A program made the translations under genes and the position numbers. 64,000 bases of DNA from contig NZ_OU015584.1 of NCBI RefSeq assembly GCF_907165195.1, positions 434,001 to 498,000 on the forward strand, read 5' to 3'. Source of the stretch: Parvicella tangerina (GTDB taxonomy: Bacteria > Bacteroidota > Bacteroidia > Flavobacteriales_D > Parvicellaceae). Below are positions 1 through 9,967 of the stretch, one piece after another. A model generated the notes under the pieces. The model had not been told where the DNA came from, made no database searches, and saw nothing but the letters and a program-made list of their open reading frames with translations. Every line of letters starts with the position of its first letter. Position 1 is the stretch's first letter.

Positions 1-3000
1 TGTGGCCAGAAGTAAGAATAAGGAGCAGTTCCACCAATAGCTTCAACGAATGCAGTTCCATCATTATCTCCAGCACATGTCACATCTGTTGTAGTCAGAT
101 TTTCACCTGTTGGACCACCGTTATCGTTAATGGTTACATCTTGATTGACAGTACATCCATTTCCGTCCGTGATTTCAACCGTATAGATGCCCGCACACAG
201 ACCAGTAGTATTAGTGCCAGATGCACCATTAGACCAGAGGTATGATAAACCTCCCGTTCCACCAGTTCCTGACACTGTAGCCTCACCATTACAGATTCCG
301 CAAGTTGCATCCACTGAGACAGCCGTAGCTGATAATTCATCAGGGGAGTCGATATCAATTCCTGCAAGAGTTGTAATACAACCTGCATCGTCAGTTACTT
401 GAAGTGTATAAGTGTCAGCTGGAGCATTGGTTAAGTCTTCTTGCATTGAAATACCACTAGGGTTCCAGATGTAATTATAGGGAGCAGTTCCTCCTGATAC
501 AGTAACATCGATACTTCCATCTGCATCACCGAAACAAGTCACGTCAGAAACGTTATCTAATGTAATGGTTGGCGCATTGATGTTGTTAATGATCACAGTG
601 GTGTCTTCTTGACACATATTGTCGTCTGTAACGAAAAAGATGTAAGTACCTGCAGGCTGATTCGTTATATCGGCAGTTGTAGCGATTGAACTACCTCCAA
701 ACTCCCAGTCATAGGTGTAGTCTGGAGAAGTCAAGGTTCCACCACTAACGTTGCTCGTTGCACTTCCATCAGAGAACGTACAATTGGCGTCTGCAGTAGT
801 CACGTCAAAAATGATAGCAGCAGGCTCCGTTATTGTGAAGGTACTGTCTTCAGTACAAGTATTTCCATCAGTCACAGTTAAGGTATAGGTTCCAGCTCCT
901 AGGTTAGAAAGGTCTTCATTGGTTGATGGTAAGTCCCAGTTGTACTGATAAGGTAGCACTCCATTCGAAACGGTTACATCAATTGCTCCATTTGTTTCTC
1001 CATTACATAGGTTGTCCGTAACGATAGCTGCAATGCCAATTTGTGCTGGTTCTGTGAGTGTATACGAATCGATCGCGATACAACCATTTGCGTCAGTTAC
1101 TGTAACCTGATACGCACCTGAAGCTTGACCAGAAAGATCTTCGTTATCATCGTTATCACCAGTTCCATCATTATCCCAGTCAAATGTGTAGTTTGTTGTT
1201 CCACCCGTTACAGTAATGTCAATGGCTCCAGAACCATCACCAAAACATGCAAGATCGGTTCCTGTTCCTGTAACATCCAAAACATCCGGTTCTACGATCG
1301 TTGCAGTAGCAGATGAAATACATCCTGTGGGGTCCTCCAATACTTCCACGTTATAGGTCCCCGGAGCTAATCCACTTAAATCTTCTGGATCTGTATACAT
1401 ACCTGTACCATTGTTATCCCAATCGTACGTGTAGATATTTGTTCCGTTAACCGTAATGTCAATTGTACCGTCAGCATCACCATTACAGGTAACATCTGTT
1501 GCTACGACACTAATACTTGGAGCTTGATCATTGCTCACGGCAATTACATCTGTCGCTGTACAGCCATTATCATCTGTTATATCCAGTTGATAGTTTCCGG
1601 CTCCAATTCCTGTTATATCAGCATCAATATCTGGCATTACAGAAGGAACACCAAGATCTGTCCAAGTATATGTATAATCTACGGCTGCCGTTCCACCGAC
1701 CACTGTAGCCGATACTGTACCATCCGAAAGGCCACACGATGGATCGATCGTAACAAAAGTGATCTCAATAGAGTCAGGTTGAACTACATCAATTGTGTTT
1801 CCTAATAAAGTACAACCGTTATCATCTGTGATATCGACAGTATAAGTCCCTGCCTCTAGACTGTTTAGGTCTTCCGTTGTAGCGGTGAAGCCATTCGGAC
1901 CAGTCCAAGAGAATTGGTATGGTGAGGTTCCTCCCGCTGGGTTTAGATTAATAGCTCCTGAAAGATCTTCAAAACATGTTAGGTCAGTAGAGTCTAAAGT
2001 TGCCGATAAAGGAGCAATTGGCCCAGTAACATCAAATATCTCGTTGGTAATACATCCGTTGATATCCGTTGTTCCCAGGGTATAAGTTCCAGCTTCCAGT
2101 CCAGTGAGGTCTTCACTAGTGGAAGTAAATCCATTTGGACCAGTCCAAGCAAAATCGAAGGTAGGGTTTCCGGTCACAGTTACGTCTATTGTTCCGTTTG
2201 CATCTCCATAACAATTGACACTTGAGGCCGTTCCAACAACTGTTGGTCCGCCAACGTCTGAAACAGCTACTTGATCAGTAGAAGTACATCCATTGAGATC
2301 AGTAACAGTGACAGTGTAAGTTGCCGCAGCTAATCCAGTTTCTGTAGCGTTGTCATCATTATCTCCTGTTCCATCTATGTCCCAATCATAAGTGTATGTA
2401 ACCCCATCAGTTCCACCAGAGGCTGCTACAGAAACTTCACCATCTGCGTTTCCACATGAAGAACCTACACTATTCATAGTAAGGCTTATTGCAGATGGTT
2501 CGTTAAGTGTATACTGATCAGTAATTGTACACCCGTTAGCATCAGTAACAAATACGTCATAAGTTTGAGCAGATAAACCTGTAACAGTATTGATTCCTGT
2601 TCCGTCTGTAGTAGAACTTATTAAGTTGCCAGATTGTGCCCATTCGTAAGTATAGTTGGTTGTACCTCCAGTAACCGTTATCGTAACTTCACCAGTTGCA
2701 ACGCCATTACAGGTTAGGTCAGTTTGAACTCCAGAAATAGCTAGAGCAGCAGCCGGTTCAGCGATGGTGGCCCCGTCAACGTCAGAGCAACCTGCAGCAT
2801 CAGTAACCGTGATATTGTAAGTTCCTGCACTGACTCCAGTTAGATCTTCAGGATCATTTGCACCTGGCAAGTTGTCCCAATCAAATGTGTAATTTGGAGT
2901 TCCGCCCGATACGGTAATGAAGATATCACCGGTACTATTTCCAAAACAATCCACATCGTTAGTGGCATCTATTGTAATCGTTGGCGCTCCTGATTCGAAG

Positions 3001-6000
3001 ACCTCTTCAGAAGCACTTCCAGTACAGCCATTTAGGTCAGTCGCTTCAACATAATAAATTCCTGCAGCTAAACCTGTTTGTGTATCGCCCAGACCAATAC
3101 TGGTGGTTAATCCGGCATCACTAAACCATTCATAACTATAGCCAGGGTTCCCACCTGAAGCAACTGCGGATACTTGACCAGTTGGTGCGCTACAATCTGA
3201 ATCAACTGACGAGGTAGCGACAGAAACTCCTGTTGGAGCACTCAAGGTGATGCAGGTGTCTAAAGAACATGAATTCGCATCTTCTAAATGAAGACAGTAT
3301 TGTCCTACTTCCAAACCTGAGATATCTTCTGAAGATGAGGTAAAGCCATTTGGTCCAGTCCAAGAGACAACCGAAAATGGGGAATTCGCATCATTAACAG
3401 TGATGTCTATTGCACCGTCCATTGTACTCGCACAAAGCGGGTTAGTTACAACTGCGTCTATATTTACAGCATTTGGCTCCGTGATCACTATACTTAGTGC
3501 AGCGGTACATCCATTATTATCAGTTGCTGTTACAGCGTATTCATCAGCTGCCAAGCCGTTAATGTCTTCATCGTTTACAGTTGGGTTAATTGCACTACCC
3601 CCTAGTGCAGACCAGGTTACAGAAACTGGCAAAGCTGTTGAAGTGACCGTCAGATCAATATCACCATCAGCACCTCCATTACACGTTACATCTGTATGAA
3701 GCTCAGTTAACGTTGGACCAGGGTTGTCAGAAATACACTCAGTTGTGGTAGCTATACAGCCATTCGCATCTGTTACTTCAACATCGTAGCAACCCGAGAA
3801 TTGATTGGTTACGGTCGTGGAGTTTCCTATTTGAGTTCCTCCAGCATCTGTCCATATATAAGAATATTCATTGGGTGGGTTTCCTGGTGTTCCATCTGTT
3901 GCAACAACTGAAACAGATCCAGTAGCCTGTGTACAAGCCGAAACAGTGCTAGATGTGGTTAGTGAAATTGCAGTGGGCTCATTAATAGTGAAAGGGCCAG
4001 CAGATGCCGGACACCCATTATCATCAATGACATTTAGTGAGTAGGTTCCTGCAGGCTGAGTAGCATCTTCTGGATCGATATATGATCCCGAACCGTTATA
4101 GCTCCAGTCATAACCATAATCTACTGCTATTGTTCCACCTGAAACAGTCACATCTATTTCACCATTATCACCAAAGCATGTGGCATCCGTAACAGCGGCA
4201 GCGATTACTAGAGGGTCTGGTTCATCGATTACAATAACCTCCTGACTATTACAAAGAGCTCCGTCAGTCACGGTCACTACATAGGTTCCTCCAGATAGTC
4301 CTGTTTGGTCTTCATCTGTCGGCACTAGTCCAGATCCGTCAGCAGTAGTCCATGTGAAGGAAAGCGCTCCAGTACCACCAGATCCAGTTACCGAGATTGA
4401 ACCGTTATTTGAACCACTACAAGAAACATCGGTAGAGCCGTCTATAGTCACTGCTGGTCCGTTAGTTGGATTAACCGCAACTGTACCTGATACGGTACAG
4501 CCGTTATCATCTGAAACAATTACTGTGTAGGCGTTGTTAATTAATCCAGTAGCCGTTGATGTGGTTTGAGCAGCTCCGTCATCCCACAGATAACCGTAGT
4601 TACCTGAAACGGTCCCCCCGCTTGCTGTTACTGTTGCTGACCCGTTTGGTACTCCACATTGAGAATCAGTAGCGGTCAGTGCGTCAATCACTAATTCAGT
4701 TGGTTCAGTAATAGTAAAGCAGGAATCAGCTGCCATCGTACAACCATTGTCATCCTCGATGTTCACACAATAGTTCCCAGGCGCTAGAGAACTGATATCT
4801 TCTGATGAAGAAGTAAAGCTAATATCACTGGTCCAGGTGTAGGTATAGCCTCCTGAAACAGTACCTCCCACAGCGGTAATGTCAATTACACCATTATCTG
4901 CTCCAAAGCAGTTCACATCTGTCACCACAGAATTTGATAATTCCAGTGGAGAAGGTTCGCTGATCGTTACGGTCTCAACTGCAGAACAAAGATTGGCATC
5001 CGTAACGGTAAGTGAGTAATCACCAGCACATAGGTTAAAGAGATCGCCACTTGTTGAACTAAAAGTTGGGTCTGTTATTCCAACCCACTGAATATCATTG
5101 GGAGGGTTAGAAGAAGTTATGGTTGTTTGAATGGCGCCAGAGCAAACGCTATTACAGATTAGATCGGTTACGTTATCAATCGTAATGGTTGGGGGAGTGT
5201 CGGTGATCACCTCAATATTGTCAGTAGCAGTACATCCATTATCATCGGTTACCACAACGGTGTACGTATCTGGATCCAGACCAGTTTCTGTAAGGTTCGT
5301 ACCAATAAAGCCAGCAGTAGCGCCCGACCATGAAATACCATAACCTCCTGCAACAGTTCCTCCTGAAGGTGTTACTGATACTTCACCGTTACTCAAGCCA
5401 CAGCCAGCGTCTACGCTGTCCAGAACTAATGTTATTTGAGGTGGTTCAGTAACTGTAAAGGTCGTGTCGTTCGTACAACCGTTATCATCAATGGCTTGAA
5501 TTGTGTAAGATCCATCGCATAAACCAGATGCATTGTCCGTGTTCCCAGGGTTAGTAGCACATCCAGGAATTGGTCCCCAAATGAAATCGTAGGTTCCACT
5601 TTCAGTTCCACCAGAAACACTTAATGAAATAGCACCATTATCTGCACTAAAACAGTCCATGTCTGTGAAGGTAGAACCATCAAAGAAAATGGAGTCAGGC
5701 TCTATAATCGTGAAACACGAATCAGGTGTCAATACACATCCATTGTCATCAGTAATGTTCACACAATACGTACCAGCCAATAGGTTGGTTAAGTTTTGTT
5801 GGATTGAAGAGAAACCATTGGGTCCTGACCAGCTGTAATCATAATCAGTGGAAATAGTGCCCCCAGTGGGCACAATAGTAATGGTCCCATCTGGTACTCC
5901 GTTACAGGTAAGGTCAGTTCCAGAAATAGTCATACTCAAGGGTGGAGGAGTTGTAATTGTAATGTCTACAAATTCAGAACAGCCATTCGCATCGGTAACT

Positions 6001-8480
6001 GTAGCAGTATAGTCTCCCGGCTCTAGATTTGTTGGGTTTAAGTCATCAGCAACTGGGGTTGTGGTCGTAGTTGAGGTCCAAGTTACTGTAGTAGGAGCAA
6101 TACCTCCAGAGACGGTAATGTTGATGGAACCAGTATTTGCATCCGCACAGACAAGGTTTACATGGGTCTCGGATATCGTAAGCAGGTTAGGCTCGGTAAT
6201 CGTAAAAGTAGTATCATTAGTACACCCATTATCATCTGTAGCTACGATGTCATAAGTTCCTGGGCACAAGTTATTGGCATTGTCAACATTGCCAGGATCG
6301 GACTCACAGCCTGGAACGGTCCAGGTATAATCATATAATCCAGCTTCTGTTCCTCCAGAAACCGTTAAGCTAATCGTTCCATCATCATCTCCATTACAGG
6401 TAATATCTGTATGTAAACTTCCATTGAAGAATATGGAATCTGGTTCGATGATTGTTACACAAGAATCGGCCGCTAGTGTACACCCATTATCATCTTGAAT
6501 ATTCACACAATAAGTTCCAGCTAGAAGTGAGGAAATGTCTTCGGTATCGTCAAAATCACCACGAACATCGGTATCCCAATCATAGGTATATGAAGTTCCT
6601 AATGGTCCACCCGATGCAGTAATGTCAACTGAACCCGTAGCAACACCGTTACACGGCAAGTCTGACCCAACCATGTCAACATCTAGTGCCGCAGGCTCGA
6701 TAATGGTTATTGAAACGTTATCCGTACAACCATTGGCATCTGTAACAATCCCATCATAGGTTCCTGGTCCCAAGCCAGTAGGGTTGGTGTCATCATTTGG
6801 AATTGCTGTTGAGCCTCCTGACCATACGAGTGTAGTAGGGGCTGTTCCTCCAGAAATAGCAACATCAATTGTACCATCGTCAAAAGCAAAACAAGTGACA
6901 TCTGAGTGACTATTTTCTGTTAATGTCAATAATGGGGGCTCGTTGATCACAATTGAAGTATCTTTATCACACCCGTTATTATCTGTCAAAGTGATGTCGT
7001 ATGTATTAGCAGATAAGCCTGACTGAGATGTAGGTCCATTATTTTGATTGATGGGATTGCCCCAATCTATAATGTAGTTAGGTACACCATTGGCAGGATT
7101 AAGGGCTATCTGAGCGTCATTATCTCCAAAACAATCCATGTCCGTAACCACTGCATCAAAGAACAACTCACCTGGTTTGGTCAGGTCAAATATTGTATCG
7201 TAAGAACAGCCTAGTACATCTACAATGTTTAGGGAATAAACTGCGCTATCCAATCCTGTTTGATCTTCCAAAGAAGGATCAACTATGTTTCCATTTGGTG
7301 TTGATGTCCATGTCCAAACATAACCTCCATTTCCACCAGTAGTTGTTACATCGATTGCTCCATCCAAAAGGTCAAAGCAGGATACATTAGTTAAAACACC
7401 GTTTGTAAAAATAGGTTCTGGCTCAAGAATTTCTATATCGGCAGAATCAGTACAGCCAAGAGCGTCTTCGTATACTACTCTATAAACTCCGCCAGAAAGA
7501 CCGAATTGATCTTCGTTATTTACAACCAGTCCTGATCCTGGAATCAAGTAAGACCAAGTGAAATTGTAGTTAGGAGTGCCTCCAACAAGGGTTATGTCTA
7601 TGTCTCCATTGCCATCACCGTTACAAGTTACGTTGGTTGAATCAACGGTAAGCACAAGGGCTGTTGGAGCATTTACTGGGGTAAGTTGAAAAGATCTTGT
7701 ACATCCTTGGTCATCTGTAACCGTAACGAAATAGTCTGTATTAGGACAAAGATCATTCTGAGACAAGGAAGGACCAGCATCATGTGATCCAACTGGAGAA
7801 GCAATAGTTCCTTCAAACCATTCAATCTGTGTATAGTTTCCGGAGCCACCTGCTATACTTATTGTGATGCTCCCATCACAAGTGTTAAAACAAGTCGCAT
7901 CAGTTGTTGACACTTCTGTTAAGGTCATTGGAAGAACATCTGGAATCGTAATAGTAGTGTCAAAAGGACAACCATTAACATCCTCAAGCTCTAAAAGAAC
8001 CTGCTGATTTTCACATAACGCTCCCACTGTATGTGAAGGTAAGCCTGAAGCTCCTCCAAGTCCTCCACTTGTGCTCACGTCTGTCCATGTAAAGTTATAA
8101 GGGCCACCATTAGATCCTGAGGGAGTACTGGTTGCTTGAGCATCACAAATACCATCACAAGATACGTCCTGAACACTCATGCCAAAGTTAATTTGAATGG
8201 GGTCTTCCACCGTTACCGTATCATCAAACGCACAACCATTCCCATCACTTACCACAACATAGTTGGGACCTGTACATACCCCTGAAGGACTGTTTGCAGT
8301 AGATATTAAATTGTCGTTTATATCATACCATTCTACATTCAAAGGAGGAGTTCCCCCCCCAATATTGGCGAATATTTGACCATCACATGAATCAGGACAT
8401 GAAGGATTGGCAAAACCTAATACGTTAACATAAATTAGGTCTGGGTTCTGAATGTTGATTCCACCTCTCGTACATTCTTC
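1..8480 (-). repeat. Tandem array of about 34 diverged SprB-type coding repeats
   Basis: The anchor encoding N-G-C-T (plus-strand forms such as acaaccatt, acacccatt, acatccgtt) recurs at about 150, 380, 620, 860, 1080, 1320 and so on up to about 8234, at 235-265 bp intervals. The units are diverged in nucleotide sequence, so the array is old protein-level repetition rather than a fresh DNA minisatellite. The most N-terminal units (above about 7700) are the least regular. Confidence 0.8.
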
Positions 8481-8861
8481 AAAAATAGAACCAAAGATAA
8501 CTTGTGCACTATCTATAACCGTGACATTGTAGTTATCGGCACACAGTCCGCTGAATGTTGCAACGGTTCCTCCACCAGGTGTGTCAGCAGCCTGTGTTAT
8601 GGTACTTGAGCCATCGTAGAGCTCAAACCCATAAGGCCCACCGCCACCACCATTAACGGTAATTTCAATTGAAGCATCGCATGCTCCGTTACAGCTAATA
8701 CCCCAAGGAGCAAAGCTGGAGTCGACAACAGAAGTCACTTGAACTTCAAAGTCGATGGTAACTCCTCCATTGGTACAGTTTGAAGAATAAAATTCAGTTT
8801 GTTGTGCACGCACTAAAGCTGTCAATCCAAGAAGAGTGACTAAGGATAAAAGTACTTTCAT
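1..8861 (-). CDS. Giant SprB-repeat cell-surface adhesin (C-terminus outside window)
   Basis: An open frame runs from an ATG at 8861 to the left window edge, giving at least 2953 residues. It starts with a cleavable signal peptide (residues 1 to about 19, MKVLLSL...VRAQ). The rest is a tandem array of roughly 34 units spaced about 245 bp (about 82 residues). Each unit carries D-x-TC-x-G-DG, then VTVSGGT-PY-Y-W, then a Y-x-L-x-VTD-x-NGC close, which is the SprB repeat pattern of gliding and adhesion proteins of Bacteroidota. Such proteins are exported by the type IX secretion system and carried on the cell surface. The sorting domain expected at the C-terminus lies outside the window. A PorP/SprF gene and a CHU_C-domain gene lie directly upstream on the same strand, as in sprB loci. 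Family assignment is confident; a role in gliding rather than adhesion only is inference. Confidence 0.9.
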   Translation of the reverse strand, partial: MKVLLSLVTLLGLTALVRAQQTEFYSSNCTNGGVTIDFEVQVTSVVDSSFAPWGISCNGACDASIEITVNGGGGGPYGFELYDGSSTITQAADTPGGGTVATFSGLCADNYNVTVIDSAQVIFGSIFEECTRGGINIQNPDLIYVNVLGFANPSCPDSCDGQIFANIGGGTPPLNVEWYDINDNLISTANSPSGVCTGPNYVVVSDGNGCAFDDTVTVEDPIQINFGMSVQDVSCDGICDAQATSTPSGSNGGPYNFTWTDVSTSGGLGGASGLPSHTVGALCENQQVLLELEDVNGCPFDTTITIPDVLPMTLTEVSTTDATCFNTCDGSITISIAGGSGNYTQIEWFEGTIASPVGSHDAGPSLSQNDLCPNTDYFVTVTDDQGCTRSFQLTPVNAPTALVLTVDSTNVTCNGDGNGDIDITLVGGTPNYNFTWSYLIPGSGLVVNNEDQFGLSGGVYRVVYEDALGCTDSADIEILEPEPIFTNGVLTNVSCFDLLDGAIDVTTTGGNGGYVWTWTSTPNGNIVDPSLEDQTGLDSAVYSLNIVDVLGCSYDTIFDLTKPGELFFDAVVTDMDCFGDNDAQIALNPANGVPNYIIDWGNPINQNNGPTSQSGLSANTYDITLTDNNGCDKDTSIVINEPPLLTLTENSHSDVTCFAFDDGTIDVAISGGTAPTTLVWSGGSTAIPNDDTNPTGLGPGTYDGIVTDANGCTDNVSITIIEPAALDVDMVGSDLPCNGVATGSVDITASGGPLGTSYTYDWDTDVRGDFDDTEDISSLLAGTYCVNIQDDNGCTLAADSCVTIIEPDSIFFNGSLHTDITCNGDDDGTISLTVSGGTEAGLYDYTWTVPGCESDPGNVDNANNLCPGTYDIVATDDNGCTNDTTFTITEPNLLTISETHVNLVCADANTGSINITVSGGIAPTTVTWTSTTTTTPVADDLNPTNLEPGDYTATVTDANGCSEFVDITITTPPPLSMTISGTDLTCNGVPDGTITIVPTGGTISTDYDYSWSGPNGFSSIQQNLTNLLAGTYCVNITDDNGCVLTPDSCFTIIEPDSIFFDGSTFTDMDCFSADNGAISLSVSGGTESGTYDFIWGPIPGCATNPGNTDNASGLCDGSYTIQAIDDNGCTNDTTFTVTEPPQITLVLDSVDAGCGLSNGEVSVTPSGGTVAGGYGISWSGATAGFIGTNLTETGLDPDTYTVVVTDDNGCTATDNIEVITDTPPTITIDNVTDLICNSVCSGAIQTTITSSNPPNDIQWVGITDPTFSSTSGDLFNLCAGDYSLTVTDANLCSAVETVTISEPSPLELSNSVVTDVNCFGADNGVIDITAVGGTVSGGYTYTWTSDISFTSSSEDISSLAPGNYCVNIEDDNGCTMAADSCFTITEPTELVIDALTATDSQCGVPNGSATVTASGGTVSGNYGYLWDDGAAQTTSTATGLINNAYTVIVSDDNGCTVSGTVAVNPTNGPAVTIDGSTDVSCSGSNNGSISVTGSGGTGALSFTWTTADGSGLVPTDEDQTGLSGGTYVVTVTDGALCNSQEVIVIDEPDPLVIAAAVTDATCFGDNGEIDVTVSGGTIAVDYGYDWSYNGSGSYIDPEDATQPAGTYSLNVIDDNGCPASAGPFTINEPTAISLTTSSTVSACTQATGSVSVVATDGTPGNPPNEYSYIWTDAGGTQIGNSTTVTNQFSGCYDVEVTDANGCIATTTECISDNPGPTLTELHTDVTCNGGADGDIDLTVTSTALPVSVTWSALGGSAINPTVNDEDINGLAADEYAVTATDNNGCTAALSIVITEPNAVNIDAVVTNPLCASTMDGAIDITVNDANSPFSVVSWTGPNGFTSSSEDISGLEVGQYCLHLEDANSCSLDTCITLSAPTGVSVATSSVDSDCSAPTGQVSAVASGGNPGYSYEWFSDAGLTTSIGLGDTQTGLAAGIYYVEATDLNGCTGSASEEVFESGAPTITIDATNDVDCFGNSTGDIFITVSGGTPNYTFDWDNLPGANDPEDLTGVSAGTYNITVTDAAGCSDVDGATIAEPAAALAISGVQTDLTCNGVATGEVTITVTGGTTNYTYEWAQSGNLISSTTDGTGINTVTGLSAQTYDVFVTDANGCTITDQYTLNEPSAISLTMNSVGSSCGNADGEVSVAASGGTDGVTYTYDWDIDGTGDNDDNATETGLAAATYTVTVTDLNGCTSTDQVAVSDVGGPTVVGTASSVNCYGDANGTIDVTVTGNPTFDFAWTGPNGFTSTSEDLTGLEAGTYTLGTTDINGCITNEIFDVTGPIAPLSATLDSTDLTCFEDLSGAINLNPAGGTSPYQFSWTGPNGFTATTEDLNSLEAGTYTVDITDDNGCTLLGNTIDVVQPDSIEITFVTIDPSCGLSDGTVSATVVGGTAAVDYTYTWTDLGVPSVMPDIDADITGIGAGNYQLDITDDNGCTATDVIAVSNDQAPSISVVATDVTCNGDADGTIDITVNGTNIYTYDWDNNGTGMYTDPEDLSGLAPGTYNVEVLEDPTGCISSATATIVEPDVLDVTGTGTDLACFGDGSGAIDITVTGGTTNYTFDWDNDGTGDNDDNEDLSGQASGAYQVTVTDANGCIAIDSYTLTEPAQIGIAAIVTDNLCNGETNGAIDVTVSNGVLPYQYNWDLPSTNEDLSNLGAGTYTLTVTDGNTCTEDSTFTITEPAAIIFDVTTADANCTFSDGSATSNVSGGTLTSPDYTYDWEFGGSSIATTADITNQPAGTYIFFVTDDNMCQEDTTVIINNINAPTITLDNVSDVTCFGDADGSIDVTVSGGTAPYNYIWNPSGISMQEDLTNAPADTYTLQVTDDAGCITTLAGIDIDSPDELSATAVSVDATCGICNGEATVSGTGGTGGLSYLWSNGASGTNTTGLCAGIYTVEITDGNGCTVNQDVTINDNGGPTGENLTTTDVTCAGDNDGTAFVEAIGGTAPYSYFWP
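8353..8360. repeat. C8/G8 homopolymer inside the adhesin gene
   Basis: Eight C on the plus strand read as eight G in the coding strand, at about residues 167-169 of the giant adhesin (I-G-G-G-T context). The frame is intact as sequenced. A mononucleotide G run of this length is unusual in this AT-leaning sequence and could allow slipped-strand frame switching. Confidence 0.6.
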
Positions 8862-8909
8862 TAAAGTAGGTTTAATGTAAGGCATATTATAGTAAGGTTT
8901 CGTTATACT

Positions 8910-8917
8910 CAAAAATA
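8910..8917 (-). promoter_or_regulatory. Putative -7 box upstream of the adhesin gene
   Basis: The minus strand reads TATTTTTG, a match to the Bacteroidota -7 consensus TAnnTTTG, about 49 nt before the adhesin ATG. No well-spaced TTG -33 element was found, so this is tentative. Confidence 0.4.
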
Positions 8918-9028
8918 ACTGAAAAGGTTGCAAAAATCCCCTAATCTACACGAATATACATATACAGACGCAATCCAAAATTGATTCGTTGCATTAATTT
9001 GAACAATGAACTCGTAATAAAGATAGAA

Positions 9029-9967
9029 TTACTCAAACACAGGACAAATGAACGTGTCTCCAGAATTATGCGAGCAAGATGAAATGCCAATGATTACCTC
9101 ATGTGTATTTGAACTGACATGTCTTAGATTGGATGTCGTAAAATCAAATGCATAGGCTAAGGTGAAGAATCTCGCAAATTTGAATTTGGCCAATGCGGCT
9201 AAGGCGTCTTGATTCCTCCATAAAAGACCTAACTCAATCGCTGGAGTGATTTCAGCCATTAGGTTGAGTTCAATGGAAGGGGCTGAAAATCCTGCGTACT
9301 TGAGCATTCCAGAACCAACTAGATTGAAATTTTGATTGAGTCGTATCCTTTTTCCGCCAACTAAGGACCAATGAAATCGATTTCTCGCATCTAGTCCGAT
9401 TACCTTGCTCCATTTATTTCTAACAATCTGTCGAACTGCGAGTCCAGCGAACCAGTCATCATGATTCAGGAATATTCCTGGAGTTACATACGGCACTAAA
9501 ATAGCGCTATTGGCTTTGAATAGAGCTGGGTCGTTATTGTAGATGGCTACAATTTTAGCGCCATCAGCTTTGAACTGCTGAATACCTGCAAAAACACCTA
9601 CACTTGCAGTTACACTTCTTCCCATGGGAAAGTGATAGGCATAGGCTCCGTTTAGTGTTGTGGTCCCCAAGTATCCTACAACATCATTCTCGATATAAGC
9701 ACCTACACCATGGTGAGTTCTATTGGTTCTTGATTTTTTGAACTTTAGCCTCGTATGAAAAGAGGCAAAACCTGTTTCTGGATTTCCTTCAAAATTGACC
9801 CATTGGGTTCTGAACCCCAGCTTGAGTTGATAGCAGTCCTGACTTCCTGCCAAAGCTGGGTTATAAGCAAAATAATTATACATGTAGTTCGAGTACTGAG
9901 TAGTTTGCTGAGCTACTAGGAAACTCACCATCAAAACAAATGATATGAAGAGTATAACTTTTTTCAT
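9029..9967 (-). CDS. PorP/SprF family outer-membrane protein
   Basis: A 312-residue protein with an N-terminal signal peptide (MKKVILFISFVLMVSFLVAQ). The mature N-terminus begins with the family hallmark QYSNYMYN-F-YNPALAGS, followed by alternating beta-strand sequence, as expected for the PorP/SprF group of type IX secretion-associated outer-membrane barrels. In sprB loci the SprF partner is needed for surface delivery of the adjacent giant adhesin. Here the gene sits immediately upstream of the giant repeat gene (167-bp gap). Its start overlaps the stop of the CHU_C gene by 4 bp (ATGA), which implies translational coupling. Expected size and signature make the family call firm; specific pairing with this adhesin is inferred from position. 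Confidence 0.92.
   Translation of the reverse strand: MKKVILFISFVLMVSFLVAQQTTQYSNYMYNYFAYNPALAGSQDCYQLKLGFRTQWVNFEGNPETGFASFHTRLKFKKSRTNRTHHGVGAYIENDVVGYLGTTTLNGAYAYHFPMGRSVTASVGVFAGIQQFKADGAKIVAIYNNDPALFKANSAILVPYVTPGIFLNHDDWFAGLAVRQIVRNKWSKVIGLDARNRFHWSLVGGKRIRLNQNFNLVGSGMLKYAGFSAPSIELNLMAEITPAIELGLLWRNQDALAALAKFKFARFFTLAYAFDFTTSNLRHVSSNTHEVIIGISSCSHNSGDTFICPVFE

Noticed and set aside
1-8480. Regular ~245-bp spacing resembling a CRISPR or satellite array, and many open frames on the plus strand
   Set aside because: The spacing is that of protein repeats in one continuous minus-strand frame; units are diverged in DNA sequence, and the plus-strand frames are shadows.
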